NCBI RefSeq assembly: GCF_000397205.1 | Contig: NC_021237.1 | Span: 2,791,001 to 2,855,000, forward strand | Length of the DNA: 64,000 bases | Source: Pseudomonas protegens CHA0 | GTDB taxonomy: Bacteria; Pseudomonadota; Gammaproteobacteria; Pseudomonadales; Pseudomonadaceae | Reading direction: 5' to 3' | In this document: in pieces, positions 34,225-43,430 of the stretch | Position numbering within the stretch: position 1 is the first letter of the stretch | Layout of the letters: each line of letters begins with the position of its first letter | The notes under the pieces: model-generated | What the model saw: the letters and a program-made list of their open reading frames with translations, nothing else | The model's database searches: none | What the model was told of the DNA's origin: nothing | Translations under genes and position numbers: made by a program

Positions 34225-35360
34225 TGTTCGGCCTCCCCGCGGTCGCTGAACAGCGGAATACGGCCGTTGACCGAGGCCTGGTACTGCCAGTCCAGGGCCA
34301 GTGCATCCAGGCCGGGACCCTGCAGCAGGGCGTGCAACAGGCATTGGACTATGCCCAAGGCCAGCTCCCGGCCAGGGCAGCGGTGGGTTCCGGCGCCGAA
34401 GCTGAAGCCCTGATGCGCCGGGTTGCTGCCGGTAATGGCGGCTAGCGCCGGGTCCTGGTTGGCCGCGGCCAGCAGCACCAGAATGGTTTCGCCGGCTTGC
34501 AGTTCCACGCCGTGCACGGTGCAGGGCGCGGTGACGAAGCGCCGGGTGTTCTGCACCGGCGGGTCCAGACGCTGGCGCTCCAGCAGCCAGTCGCCCAGCA
34601 GGCCCGGTTCCTGGCGCAGGCGCTGCTGCATGGCCGGTGCAGCCAGCAGGGCGACCAGGCTGTTGCCGACCAGGCCGGCGCAGGCGTCATGGGTCTGCGC
34701 CAGCAAGCCCGCCAGATTGGCCCGCAGGTCCGCTGGAGCAAGCTCACCACTGCGGTCGAGAATCTGCCGCAGCAGCGGGCTGTGTTGCGGGGCCTGCACC
34801 AGGGCCTGCATTTGCGCGTCCAGCTCCAGTGCTGCCCGGTCGGCGGCCTGCAATCGGGGTTGATCGCTCAGGGGCGAGAAGCAGGCGACGAATTCCCCGG
34901 TGCGCCGGGCGAGTGTTTCGCACTGTCCGGCGGGGACGCCAAGCAGGCTGGCCAGCAGCGCCACCGGCAGTACGAACTGCCAGCGTTGCAGGTCGCCAGC
35001 GCAGGCCGGAGCCACAAGGGCCGGTTGCCACCGGGCCAGATGGGTCTCCAGCCCGGCGGTACAGAGGCCCTGCAAGGCCGGTTCGATGGCCGCACGCGGG
35101 CAACGCTGGCGCGGGCCATCGTTCATCCGCATCAGGCGGCCGAACAACTGCCCGGCCGGCCTTCCGGCAATGGCCTGGGGTATCGGCTCGGTACTGGGAC
35201 GCACCTGGCAGGCCGGGTGGTCGAGCACCGCTGCCACCGCCGCGGCGCTGCTGGCGACCCATAGCCTGAGGGCGCAATCGTAGGTCAGGCCGCCCCGGGC
35301 GCGGAGGCGGGTGTAGTAGAAGTACGGGTCTGAGTGAGTAGCAGCGCTGATCGCGTCCAT
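34221..35360 (-). CDS. Cytochrome P450
   Basis: A 379-residue, soluble bacterial P450. FSFGAGTHRCPG carries the haem-ligating Cys328; LLERQRLDPPVQ supplies the ExxR pair. In the I helix (AGLLAQTHDACAG) the usual acid-Thr pair is altered: the aspartate is there but the threonine is replaced by Ala/Cys. It is translationally coupled to an ABM protein and divergent from an ArsR regulator. Substrate unknown; no ferredoxin or reductase gene adjoins. Confidence 0.9.
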   Translation of the reverse strand: MDAISAATHSDPYFYYTRLRARGGLTYDCALRLWVASSAAAVAAVLDHPACQVRPSTEPIPQAIAGRPAGQLFGRLMRMNDGPRQRCPRAAIEPALQGLCTAGLETHLARWQPALVAPACAGDLQRWQFVLPVALLASLLGVPAGQCETLARRTGEFVACFSPLSDQPRLQAADRAALELDAQMQALVQAPQHSPLLRQILDRSGELAPADLRANLAGLLAQTHDACAGLVGNSLVALLAAPAMQQRLRQEPGLLGDWLLERQRLDPPVQNTRRFVTAPCTVHGVELQAGETILVLLAAANQDPALAAITGSNPAHQGFSFGAGTHRCPGRELALGIVQCLLHALLQGPGLDALALDWQYQASVNGRIPLFSDRGEAEQ

Positions 35361-35441
35361 GATTTATCTCTTTGTTCGGCAGATATCCAGGCTGCTACTA
35401 TCCTGACCCTTTCGAAGACACGATTCGTCAGGGAGCGAAAT

Positions 35442-36197
35442 ATGAATGTAGTGCAGAACGACGTCGGGGTATCCCAAGTGGCTGCGGCCATCGCCGAGCC
35501 GGCGCGCACCCGCATGCTCTGTGCGCTGATGGACGGCCACGCACGCACCAGTACCGAGCTGGCGGCGATTGCCGAGGTCAGCACCTCCACCGCCAGCGCC
35601 CATCTGGCCAAGCTCAAGGAGGCGGGGCTATTGCGGGTGCAGGTCCAGGGCCGGCACCGTTACTACTGCCTCGGCGACCCGCTGGTGGCCCAGGCCCTTG
35701 AGGCGCTGATGGTGATTGGCCACGGCCGCGCGCCCCGCTTCACCCCGCGCACCCCGGACCGCCTGCAGTTCGCCCGTACCTGCTACGACCACCTGGCGGG
35801 CACCCTGGGGGTGCAGCTGCACGACCGGATGTTCGAGGCCGGCTGGCTGCTGGCGGCCGGGGAGGGCGAGGCCTACCGGGTCAGCGACAGCGGCGAAGAA
35901 TTTTTCCGCAGCCTGGGGATCGAGGTGGCCGGGCTCAAGGCCTTGCGTCGACGCTTCGCCTGCCCGTGCCTGGACTGGAGCATGCGCCGTCCGCACCTGG
36001 GGGGCGCCCTGGGGGCGGCGCTGTTGCAGGCCTTGCTGGAGCGCAAATGGCTGATCCAGGACCTGGACAGCCGCGCCCTGAGCCTGACCGGCACCGGCGG
36101 TCGCTACATCAGCAAGCGCTTTGGCATGGCCCTGATCCAGCCGGCCCGGCCGCTGTCGTCCTCGGCCGTCATTGAATTGCAACGCCACGGCGGCTGA
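35442..36197 (+). CDS. ArsR-family regulator with C-terminal ligand domain
   Basis: A 251-residue protein. Residues 10-90 form an ArsR winged helix (VSQVAAAIAEPARTRMLCALMDGHARTSTELA, then STASAHLAKLKEAGLLRVQVQGRHRYY). The rest, about 150 residues, is longer than in classical ArsR and includes CPCLDWSMRRPHLGG, which could sense a ligand or metal. It is divergent from the P450 by 81 bases and most likely controls it. GGGAG lies before the ATG. Confidence 0.85.
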   Translation: MNVVQNDVGVSQVAAAIAEPARTRMLCALMDGHARTSTELAAIAEVSTSTASAHLAKLKEAGLLRVQVQGRHRYYCLGDPLVAQALEALMVIGHGRAPRFTPRTPDRLQFARTCYDHLAGTLGVQLHDRMFEAGWLLAAGEGEAYRVSDSGEEFFRSLGIEVAGLKALRRRFACPCLDWSMRRPHLGGALGAALLQALLERKWLIQDLDSRALSLTGTGGRYISKRFGMALIQPARPLSSSAVIELQRHGG

Positions 36198-36234
36198 AGC
36201 CTGCAAGCTCCAGTTCGAAAGCCCGGGCCGTGCT

Positions 36235-39200
36235 TCATTCGGGCTGCAGGGCATCGAGCAGGTCGCGATCGAGCCCCAGCATGGCCTGCTCCAGGCGAGC
36301 CAGTGCGGCCTTGATCTCGGTGCTGGCGGCGCCCTGCAGGCAGGCTTGCTCCAGGTATTCGCATTCCTGGATCAGCGCCTGCGCCTTGATGATTCGTGCC
36401 GCGCCGCGAATCCGATGGGCCAGGTCGGCAACCCCCTGGTGGGTCTCGCTGGCCAGCAGTTCGCGGATGTGCATGAGGTCTTGCTGGTTGCTCTGGTGCA
36501 AGCTGCGCAGTACTCGCTGGATGACCTTGGGGTCGCCATCGGTGAGGTAGTCGAGCTGCTGGATGTCATAGCGCTCGCGGGGGGCCTGCGATTGCACGCG
36601 GGGCAGCGCGGCCAGGTGGCGCAGGCGCAGGTCGAGGTCGGGCAGGGCGATGGGCTTGAACAGGCAACCGTTCATTCCGGCATCGCGGCAGCGCTGTTCC
36701 TCTTCAGGCTGGACATTGGCGGTAAAGCCGAGGATGTGCACTGGCGTGCGCTGCTGTTCGCGTTCGCTCGCGCGAATATGCCGGGCCAGTTGATAGCCAC
36801 TCATGACCGGCATGTTGCAGTCGGTGATGACCAGGTCGAAGGGCTCCTGGTGCCAGATCTCGAACGCCTCGGCGCCATTGCATGCCTGGCTCAACGAGTA
36901 GCCGAGGTACTTCAACTGCTCGCAGAGCAACTGCCGGTTGGCCTGGCTGTCATCCACCACCAGGATGTGCAGCGCCTGCCGCGCGGCGACCGCTGGCGCT
37001 GCCGGCGGGAGCACGGTGGGGGCCTGCGGCAGGGCGGGCAGGCGGCTCAGGCGCAGTTGCACCTGCACCTCGGTGCCCTGCCCGGGCTGGCTGTGCAGGG
37101 TCAGGGTGCCGCCCATCATTTCGCACAGGGTGCGACAGATCACCAGCCCCAGGCCGGTGCCGGAACGGGCATCCTGATGCTGCCCGAGCACCTGGCTGAA
37201 CGGCTTGAACAACTGTTGCAGGTCGTCGGCGGCGATGCCGATGCCGCTGTCCTTGACCGTCAGCAGCAACGCCAGGTACTCCGGTTCGCTGGGCCCGGTC
37301 GCCAGGCGCACCTGTACACCGCCTTGCTGGGTGAACTTGATGGCATTGCTGATCAGGTTGGAGAGGATCTGCTTGAAGCGCAGTGGATCCACCAGCACAT
37401 CGTCACCGGCGTGGCTGTCCAGCTCCAACTCCAGGCGCAGGCCCTTTTGCCGGGCCAGGCCGTCGAAGACCCGGAACACCGGCTCCACCAGCCCCCGCAG
37501 GTTGGCTCGCGCAGGGCTCAGGCTCAGGTGGCCGCTCTCGATCCGGGCAATGTCGAGGATATCGCCGATCAGTTCCAGCAGGGTTTGCGCCGAACCGTAG
37601 GCCACCTCGATCGAAGGCCGGTCGAGCTGGCCCTGGTCGGCGCGCTTGAGCGCCAGTTCGAGCATGCCCAGCACCGCGCTCATGGGCGTGCGGATCTCAT
37701 GGCTCATGGTGGCCAGGAAGGTGGTCTTGGCCCGGTTGGCCTTGTCTGCCTCATCCTTGGCCTGGGTCAGCTCTTGCAGCAGTTGCTGGCGCTCGCTGAT
37801 GTCCAGCCAGCCGCCGATGATGCCCTGGATTTCGCCCTCGGCATTTCGATAGGGCAGCATCCAGTGGTAGATCCGCATCTCCTGGCCGCGGATATGCACC
37901 GTACGGTCGATCAGCAAGGGCGGGCCACCGTCGAAGATGCTTTGGAGGTCCTTGGCGAACTGCTCGGCTTCGGGCACCGTCAGTTGTTCCAGATCGGTCC
38001 CCAGCATGCTCTGGCGATCGCTGCCCATGCTCTTCAGGTAACTGTCGTTGCAGATCACCAGGCGCCGCTTCAGGTCGCGCACGTAGATCGGGTTGGGCGT
38101 ACCGTTGATCAGTGCGTCCATGAAGCGCAACTGATCGTTGAGGGCGTGTTCGGCCTGTTCGCGCTGGCGAACCTGGCGTCGCATGGCGTAGCCCCAGGCC
38201 AGGGAGATCAGTAACAGGAGTATCGAACCGGCCCCGGCCAGGTAGAGGGTGGTGCGGTAGTCGCGCCAGGAGGGCGGGGCGACGGCGGCCTTGGAGCGCC
38301 AGCGATTGTTGAGCTCGGTGATGGCGTCGGGCGAGATGCTGCGCAAGGACTTGTCGATGATGCTGAACAACTCCAGCTGGTCACGGCGCACGGCAAAGGA
38401 TTCATTGAGCAACGGCAGGTCGAGGGCTGGCCTGACCTTGAGCTGGTCCTCCTTGATGCGCGGCAGGTTGAAGCTGACGGCGATTTCCGCCTGCACCGTG
38501 CCGTCTGCCTTGTGGTCGCGCAGCAGCGACAGGGCTTCGAAGTTGGTCTGCACCTCTTTGATGCGGATCTGTGGATAGCGCTGGCGCAACTGCGATACCA
38601 GGGCATGCCCGCTGCCGATCAACAGGGTCTTGCCGGCCATGTCTTCGAGGCTTTTCGGCGCATCGGCGGCGTCGCGGGTGACCAGCATGTAGGGCCCGAC
38701 CAGGTAGGGCCGGGTGAATTGCAGGTAGGTTTCGCGCTCTGGGGTGCGCGCCCGGTCGGCAACCATCTGCACCCGGCCGTTGCGCACGGCCTCGTTGAGG
38801 TCCTTGAAGCTGGGCAGCGCAGTGATGTCGAAGCTCAGCCCGGTCTTGGCCTCCAGCATGGTCAGCAGGTCGGCGGTAATGCCCAGGTAATTGTTGTCGG
38901 CGTCGAAGTAGGACATCGGCGGCAGGTAGCGGTGAATGCCGATGCGCACCACCGGGTTGTTTTCGATCCAGCGCTGTTCCTCGGCCGTCAGGCTGGTTTT
39001 CTCCATGCTCAGCAGCAGACGGTCGCCCCAGCGATTGCGGATGCTGGTGCCTTGCTCCTTGTGGACTGCTTGCAGCGCGTTGTCGAGCAGGTGCTGCAAG
39101 CGTTGGTTGTCCGGGGCCATCGCGAAGCTAAAGCCGCTGGTGCTGGCCGGGCCGCTGTAGATGATCCGCAGGTAGTCGCTGTAGTTGCGCGAGATCAGAA

Positions 39201-39837
39201 ACTGCGCCAGCACCGCGTCGCCAAGCAGCATGTCGGCATCGCCGAAGGCTACCGCGGCCATGGCCGCATCGGCACTGGTATAGCTTTCGATCCGGGCCTT
39301 GGGGTACATGGCCTGGGCCACGGGCAGGCTGATGGTGTCCAGGGAAATGGCCAGCCTGTACCCCTGCAAACCGTTTTTCAGCGACGGTGAATCCCCCAGG
39401 CGAGCGACCAGTGTCGGGCGAGTGGCCAGATAGGTCTGGCTGCGCAACAGTTGACGTCGCTCGGCCTCGCCTTGAGTGACGCTGCCCATGAAGTCGATCT
39501 CACCCTTGGCCAGGGCACTGAACACCTGCTCGCGGGTGTCATAGGCGCGAACGCTGATCTTCACGCCCAGGGCATCGCCCAGCAGGCCGGCATAGTCGGC
39601 GGTGATGCCTTCGTATTCCTTGGCTTCGTTGACCATTTCCAGCGGTGGCAGGTTTTGCTGCGAGGTGCCCAGAACCAGTTCACGCTTGTTGCGCAGCCAT
39701 TGCCAATCGTCGCCGCTCAATGGCAGTGGCTGGTGGTGGGGAGATTCATAGTTGAGCAGTTGCAAGGCGCGCGCGGGGTCGCCCATCGCCGGGAGGCATG
39801 TCAGCCACATCAGCATGGGCAGGATGAAGCGAGGCAT
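36235..39837 (-). CDS. BvgS/EvgS-like unorthodox hybrid sensor kinase
   Basis: A 1200-residue kinase. Signal peptide, then two periplasmic solute-binding (SBP_bac_3) domains (about 55-285 and 290-515), a transmembrane helix near 527-550, a PAS domain (about 565-690), HisKA with His713 (TMSHEIRTPM), HATPase (about 825-935), a receiver with Asp1006 (ITDCNMPVMSG) and an Hpt domain with His1141 (LAHRIRGAAR). All phosphorelay residues are present. No response-regulator gene is adjacent, so its partner is elsewhere. ATG 39837 begins a signal peptide and is preceded by AGGAG. Confidence 0.93.
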   Translation of the reverse strand: MPRFILPMLMWLTCLPAMGDPARALQLLNYESPHHQPLPLSGDDWQWLRNKRELVLGTSQQNLPPLEMVNEAKEYEGITADYAGLLGDALGVKISVRAYDTREQVFSALAKGEIDFMGSVTQGEAERRQLLRSQTYLATRPTLVARLGDSPSLKNGLQGYRLAISLDTISLPVAQAMYPKARIESYTSADAAMAAVAFGDADMLLGDAVLAQFLISRNYSDYLRIIYSGPASTSGFSFAMAPDNQRLQHLLDNALQAVHKEQGTSIRNRWGDRLLLSMEKTSLTAEEQRWIENNPVVRIGIHRYLPPMSYFDADNNYLGITADLLTMLEAKTGLSFDITALPSFKDLNEAVRNGRVQMVADRARTPERETYLQFTRPYLVGPYMLVTRDAADAPKSLEDMAGKTLLIGSGHALVSQLRQRYPQIRIKEVQTNFEALSLLRDHKADGTVQAEIAVSFNLPRIKEDQLKVRPALDLPLLNESFAVRRDQLELFSIIDKSLRSISPDAITELNNRWRSKAAVAPPSWRDYRTTLYLAGAGSILLLLISLAWGYAMRRQVRQREQAEHALNDQLRFMDALINGTPNPIYVRDLKRRLVICNDSYLKSMGSDRQSMLGTDLEQLTVPEAEQFAKDLQSIFDGGPPLLIDRTVHIRGQEMRIYHWMLPYRNAEGEIQGIIGGWLDISERQQLLQELTQAKDEADKANRAKTTFLATMSHEIRTPMSAVLGMLELALKRADQGQLDRPSIEVAYGSAQTLLELIGDILDIARIESGHLSLSPARANLRGLVEPVFRVFDGLARQKGLRLELELDSHAGDDVLVDPLRFKQILSNLISNAIKFTQQGGVQVRLATGPSEPEYLALLLTVKDSGIGIAADDLQQLFKPFSQVLGQHQDARSGTGLGLVICRTLCEMMGGTLTLHSQPGQGTEVQVQLRLSRLPALPQAPTVLPPAAPAVAARQALHILVVDDSQANRQLLCEQLKYLGYSLSQACNGAEAFEIWHQEPFDLVITDCNMPVMSGYQLARHIRASEREQQRTPVHILGFTANVQPEEEQRCRDAGMNGCLFKPIALPDLDLRLRHLAALPRVQSQAPRERYDIQQLDYLTDGDPKVIQRVLRSLHQSNQQDLMHIRELLASETHQGVADLAHRIRGAARIIKAQALIQECEYLEQACLQGAASTEIKAALARLEQAMLGLDRDLLDALQPE

Positions 39838-40127
39838 TGGGGCTCCTGAACGAATAACGGCCCAAGGATGAGTCGAGAAGGAGTGGCAGGCTGAGCAGCC
39901 ACCATACAAGAGCCTACCGTCAATGCTGGAAGTCAATATAGATCACGGGAGGGCGCAGAAAATCGGCCCATTTTCCTGGGTTGCCGGGGCTTGGGCAAGT
40001 GCGCTGCCGGGCGGTGGTCGGGCGTCCCTGGATCAGGGCTAGTGGCGGCCCGTCCTCAAGCCCGGGGCTGGACGCCTGTGGCAATAGTGGTAAAGCTGTG
40101 CGTCCTTCAACGTTGGCAGGGCCTTGC

Positions 40128-40625
40128 ATGCTCATCGTTTTCAGCGGCTTGCCGGGCACCGGCAAGACCACCATCGCCCGTACCCTGGCGCCACACCTGG
40201 CGGCCACCTACCTGCGCATCGACAGCATCGAACAGGGCCTGCGTGACGCTGGCCTGGCGCAGGTGGGCAAGGCCGGCTACCAGATTGCCCTGCAACTGGC
40301 CGAGGCCAACCTGGCCCTGGGCAACCGGGTACTGGCCGACTGCGTCAATCCGGTGCAGGAAAGCCGCCAGGCCTGGCAGGACCTGGCCAGCAGGCAGGGG
40401 GTGAGGCTGCTGGAGATCGAGGTGGTGTGCTCCGATCTTGCGGAGCATCGGCGCCGGGTCGAGACCCGCCAGTTGGACGTGCCGGGCCTGCGCCCGCCCA
40501 GTTGGCAATCGGTGCTCGAGCATGACTATCAGCCCTGGGCGAGCTCGCCTCTACGCCTGGATACCGCGCAGCTCTCACCGCAGCAGGCGCTGGCCCTGAT
40601 TCTGGCGTGCCTGCAGGGCGCCTGA
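40128..40625 (+). CDS. P-loop ATPase/kinase-like protein
   Basis: A 165-residue protein with a Walker A motif GLPGTGKTT at residues 7-15, then RIDSIEQGLR and an arginine-rich lid region EHRRRVETR. This is the layout of small AAA_33/adenylylsulfate-kinase- or zeta-toxin-like kinases that phosphorylate small molecules. Zeta toxin is unlikely without an antidote gene beside it. The substrate is unknown. An AGGG sequence precedes the ATG. Confidence 0.8.
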   Translation: MLIVFSGLPGTGKTTIARTLAPHLAATYLRIDSIEQGLRDAGLAQVGKAGYQIALQLAEANLALGNRVLADCVNPVQESRQAWQDLASRQGVRLLEIEVVCSDLAEHRRRVETRQLDVPGLRPPSWQSVLEHDYQPWASSPLRLDTAQLSPQQALALILACLQGA

Positions 40626-41066
40626 GGTTGGCCAGGAGCAGCGGCGCCAAGTCTTTGAACCTTGATGGTGCGCTGATGGTCAGTGCTCAGGGCCCCGCGA
40701 TGGCGCCTCGAGGCCGCGCTGTGGGGCGGCATTGGCCGGAAAGCTCCCGATAACGGGGCAAAACATTCAGCGCGGGGGCTTTGTGCACCGATTCTGTTCG
40801 CGCAGAGCCACGAGCGGCGCCGGCTACGCTGCTGGGGCTTTGCTGCTGGGTGTTCTCCAGCTTTCTTTGTGTCTCTTTTTTGAATCTATTTGTCGCTAAG
40901 AGGTTATTTTTGCCACGGGCCACCTCCGGGGCGGCGCACCGTGCATTTGCGGCATAGCGATTGCTATCACTCTTTCAGGGGGGCTGTGCCCCTCACGCTC
41001 GAAGCCGGGTCACGCACACACAGGGTTCAAATAAAAAGCCGTTCACGTCACGGCAAGGAGTTGGCT
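40626..41066. other. 441-base intergenic region
   Basis: No gene is supported. It should hold the promoter of the ATP-grasp operon. A G/C hairpin (GGGGC-TGT-GCCCC) lies at about 40980-40994. I looked for a sigma-54 GG-N10-GC promoter and found no convincing match. Confidence 0.5.
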
Positions 41067-42476
41067 ATGTCCCGCGCTTTCTTTGATGAAATGTATGCTG
41101 CCGATGGCGTCTGCCGGCCTCACTACCAGGGGTTTGCCCGCTGGCTGGCGGACACTCCTCTGGAACTTTTGGACCAGCGCCGGCGCGAAGCCGACCTGCT
41201 GTTCCACCGCGCCGGTATCACCTTCACCCTGTACGGTGACGAGCAGGGCACCGAGCGCCTGATTCCCTTCGACATCATTCCCCGCAGCATCAAGGCCAGC
41301 GAATGGCGCACCGTGGAGCGCGGCTGCATCCAGCGGGTGCAGGCGCTGAACCTGTTCCTCGCCGACCTCTATCACGGCCAGCGGATTCTCAAGGAAGGCA
41401 TCATCCCCGCCGAACAGGTGCTGGCCAACGAGGGCTACCAGATGGCGATGCAGGGCCTGGACCTGCACCGCGGCATCTATGCCCATATCGCCGGGGTCGA
41501 CCTGGTGCGCGACGGCGACGGCAGCTACTACGTGCTCGAAGATAACCTGCGCACCCCCAGCGGTGTCAGCTACATGCTCGAAGACCGCAAGATGATGATG
41601 CGCCTGTTCCCCGAGCTGTTCGCCGCCCAGCGCATCGCGCCCATCGACCATTACCCGAACCTGCTGCTGGACACCCTGAAAAGCTCCAGCCCCCTGGATA
41701 ACCCGACCGTGGTGGTGCTGACCCCGGGGCGCTTCAACAGTGCCTATTTCGAACATGCGTTCCTGGCCCGGGAGATGGGCGTGGAACTGGTGGAAGGCGC
41801 CGACCTGTTCGTGCGTGACGACCGGGTGTACATGCGCACCACCGCCGGTGCCCAGGCGGTGGACGTGATCTACCGACGCCTGGATGACGCCTACCTGGAC
41901 CCGCTGTCGTTCAACCCCGATTCCATGCTCGGGGTGCCCGGGCTGATCGCCGCCTACCGCTGCGGCAACGTGGTGCTGGCCAATGCCGTGGGCACCGGGG
42001 TGGCCGACGACAAGTCGATCTACCCCTATGTGGACGAGATGATCCGCTTCTACCTGAGCGAGGAGCCGATCCTCAAGAACGTGCCCACCTGGCAGTGCCG
42101 CAAGCCCGCCGAACTGTCCCACGTGCTGGCCAACCTGGCGCAGTTGGTGGTCAAGGAAACCCAGGGTTCCGGCGGCTACGGCATGCTGGTGGGGCCGGCG
42201 GCCACGGCGGCGCAGATCGAGGAATTCCGCGTGCGGATCAAGGCCCGGCCCGAGGCCTATATCGCCCAGCCGACCCTGTCGCTGTCCACCTGCCCGACCT
42301 TTGTCGAAAGCGGCATCGCGCCGCGGCATATCGACCTGCGGCCGTTCGTGCTTTCGGGCCGGGAAACCCGCCTGGTGCCCGGCGGCCTGACCCGGGTCGC
42401 GTTGCGCGAGGGCTCGCTGGTGGTCAACTCGTCCCAGGGCGGCGGCACCAAAGACACCTGGGTGGTGGAGGACTGA
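41067..42476 (+). CDS. Circularly permuted ATP-grasp type 2 family protein
   Basis: A 469-residue enzyme. YVLEDNLRTPSGVSYMLEDR, TPGRFNSAYFEHAFLAREMG, DVIYRRLDDAYLDPL and GSGGYGMLVGP are conserved in the circularly permuted ATP-grasp family (DUF404/DUF407), which probably makes an amide or ester bond with ATP. It leads a three-gene operon with alpha-E and transglutaminase-like proteins, an arrangement seen in many bacteria and thought to make an undefined peptide or modified product. AAGGAG precedes the ATG. Confidence 0.92.
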   Translation: MSRAFFDEMYAADGVCRPHYQGFARWLADTPLELLDQRRREADLLFHRAGITFTLYGDEQGTERLIPFDIIPRSIKASEWRTVERGCIQRVQALNLFLADLYHGQRILKEGIIPAEQVLANEGYQMAMQGLDLHRGIYAHIAGVDLVRDGDGSYYVLEDNLRTPSGVSYMLEDRKMMMRLFPELFAAQRIAPIDHYPNLLLDTLKSSSPLDNPTVVVLTPGRFNSAYFEHAFLAREMGVELVEGADLFVRDDRVYMRTTAGAQAVDVIYRRLDDAYLDPLSFNPDSMLGVPGLIAAYRCGNVVLANAVGTGVADDKSIYPYVDEMIRFYLSEEPILKNVPTWQCRKPAELSHVLANLAQLVVKETQGSGGYGMLVGPAATAAQIEEFRVRIKARPEAYIAQPTLSLSTCPTFVESGIAPRHIDLRPFVLSGRETRLVPGGLTRVALREGSLVVNSSQGGGTKDTWVVED

Positions 42477-42479
42477 ACC

Positions 42480-43430
42480 ATGCTTTCAAGAACCGCAGCC
42501 GATCTGTACTGGATGTCCCGCTACCTGGAGCGTGCCGAGAACCTGGCACGCATGCTCGAAGTCAGTTACTCGCTGTCGCTGATGCCCCAGGCCGGGCGCG
42601 GCGACGGCCAGGCCGAACTGGCCATGTCGCTGCTGGCCGCCGGCACCCTGGACGATTACCACCAGCGCCACGGCGAACTCAACAGCGAGCGCATGCTGCA
42701 TTTCTTCGCCCTCGACGAGAGCAACCCGGGCAGCATCTACTGCTGCCTGCGCGCGGCACGCAGCAACGCCCACGCGGTGCGCGGGCGGATCACCGCCGAC
42801 ATGTGGGAAAACATCAACGCCACCTGGCTGGAGATGCGCAACATCGCCCGCAACGGCCTGGGGCGCTACGGCATCAGCCAGTTCTGCGAGTGGGTCAAGG
42901 AGCGTTCGCACCTGTTCCGCGGCGCTACCGCCGGCACCATCATGCGCAACGATGCCTATCGCTTCATCCGCCTGGGGACCTTTATCGAACGCGCCGACAA
43001 CACCCTGCGCCTGCTGGATGCGCGCTATGAAATGTTCGGCGAGGAGTCCGAGGAGGTCAGCGACGATTCGGCCCGCGGCTACTACCAGTGGAGCGCCTTG
43101 CTCCGCGCCTTGTCCTCCTTCGAGGCGTTCAACGAGATCTACCGCAACGCCCCGGGGGCCGAGCAGGTGTCCGAAATGCTGCTGCTGCGCGCCGATGTGC
43201 CGCGCTCGCTGCACGCCTGCGTCGAGGAGCTGGACCAGATCCTCGCCGCCCTGCCGGGGGACAACGGCCGCCCGGCACAGCGCCTGGCCGCCGAGCTGAA
43301 TGCGCGGCTGCGCTACACCGGGATCAACGAGATTCTCGACTCCGGGCTGCACCAGTGGCTGACCGACTGCATCGCTCAGATCCGCCACCTGGGGCAAACC
43401 GTGCACGAGTCCTATCTGGAGGTGGTATGA
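42480..43430 (+). CDS. Alpha-E domain protein (DUF403)
   Basis: A 316-residue, all-helical protein. MLSRTAADLYWMSRYLERAENLARMLEV is the alpha-E opening, and LGTFIERADNTLRLLDARYEM repeats the pattern. Begins three bases after the ATP-grasp stop and its stop codon overlaps the start of the transglutaminase gene (ATGA). No enzymatic role is known; it probably serves the ATP-grasp ligase as partner. Confidence 0.92.
   Translation: MLSRTAADLYWMSRYLERAENLARMLEVSYSLSLMPQAGRGDGQAELAMSLLAAGTLDDYHQRHGELNSERMLHFFALDESNPGSIYCCLRAARSNAHAVRGRITADMWENINATWLEMRNIARNGLGRYGISQFCEWVKERSHLFRGATAGTIMRNDAYRFIRLGTFIERADNTLRLLDARYEMFGEESEEVSDDSARGYYQWSALLRALSSFEAFNEIYRNAPGAEQVSEMLLLRADVPRSLHACVEELDQILAALPGDNGRPAQRLAAELNARLRYTGINEILDSGLHQWLTDCIAQIRHLGQTVHESYLEVV

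Noticed and set aside
36220..36245. Terminator between the ArsR and kinase genes
   Set aside because: AGCCCG/CGGGCT gives only a 6-base stem with a 14-base loop and no T tract.
40128..40625. Zeta toxin
   Set aside because: It has a similar P-loop kinase layout, but no adjacent antitoxin gene is seen, so only a general kinase-like label is given.
40890..41066. Sigma-54 promoter before the ATP-grasp operon
   Set aside because: Candidate GG and GC pairs do not have the required 10-base spacing.
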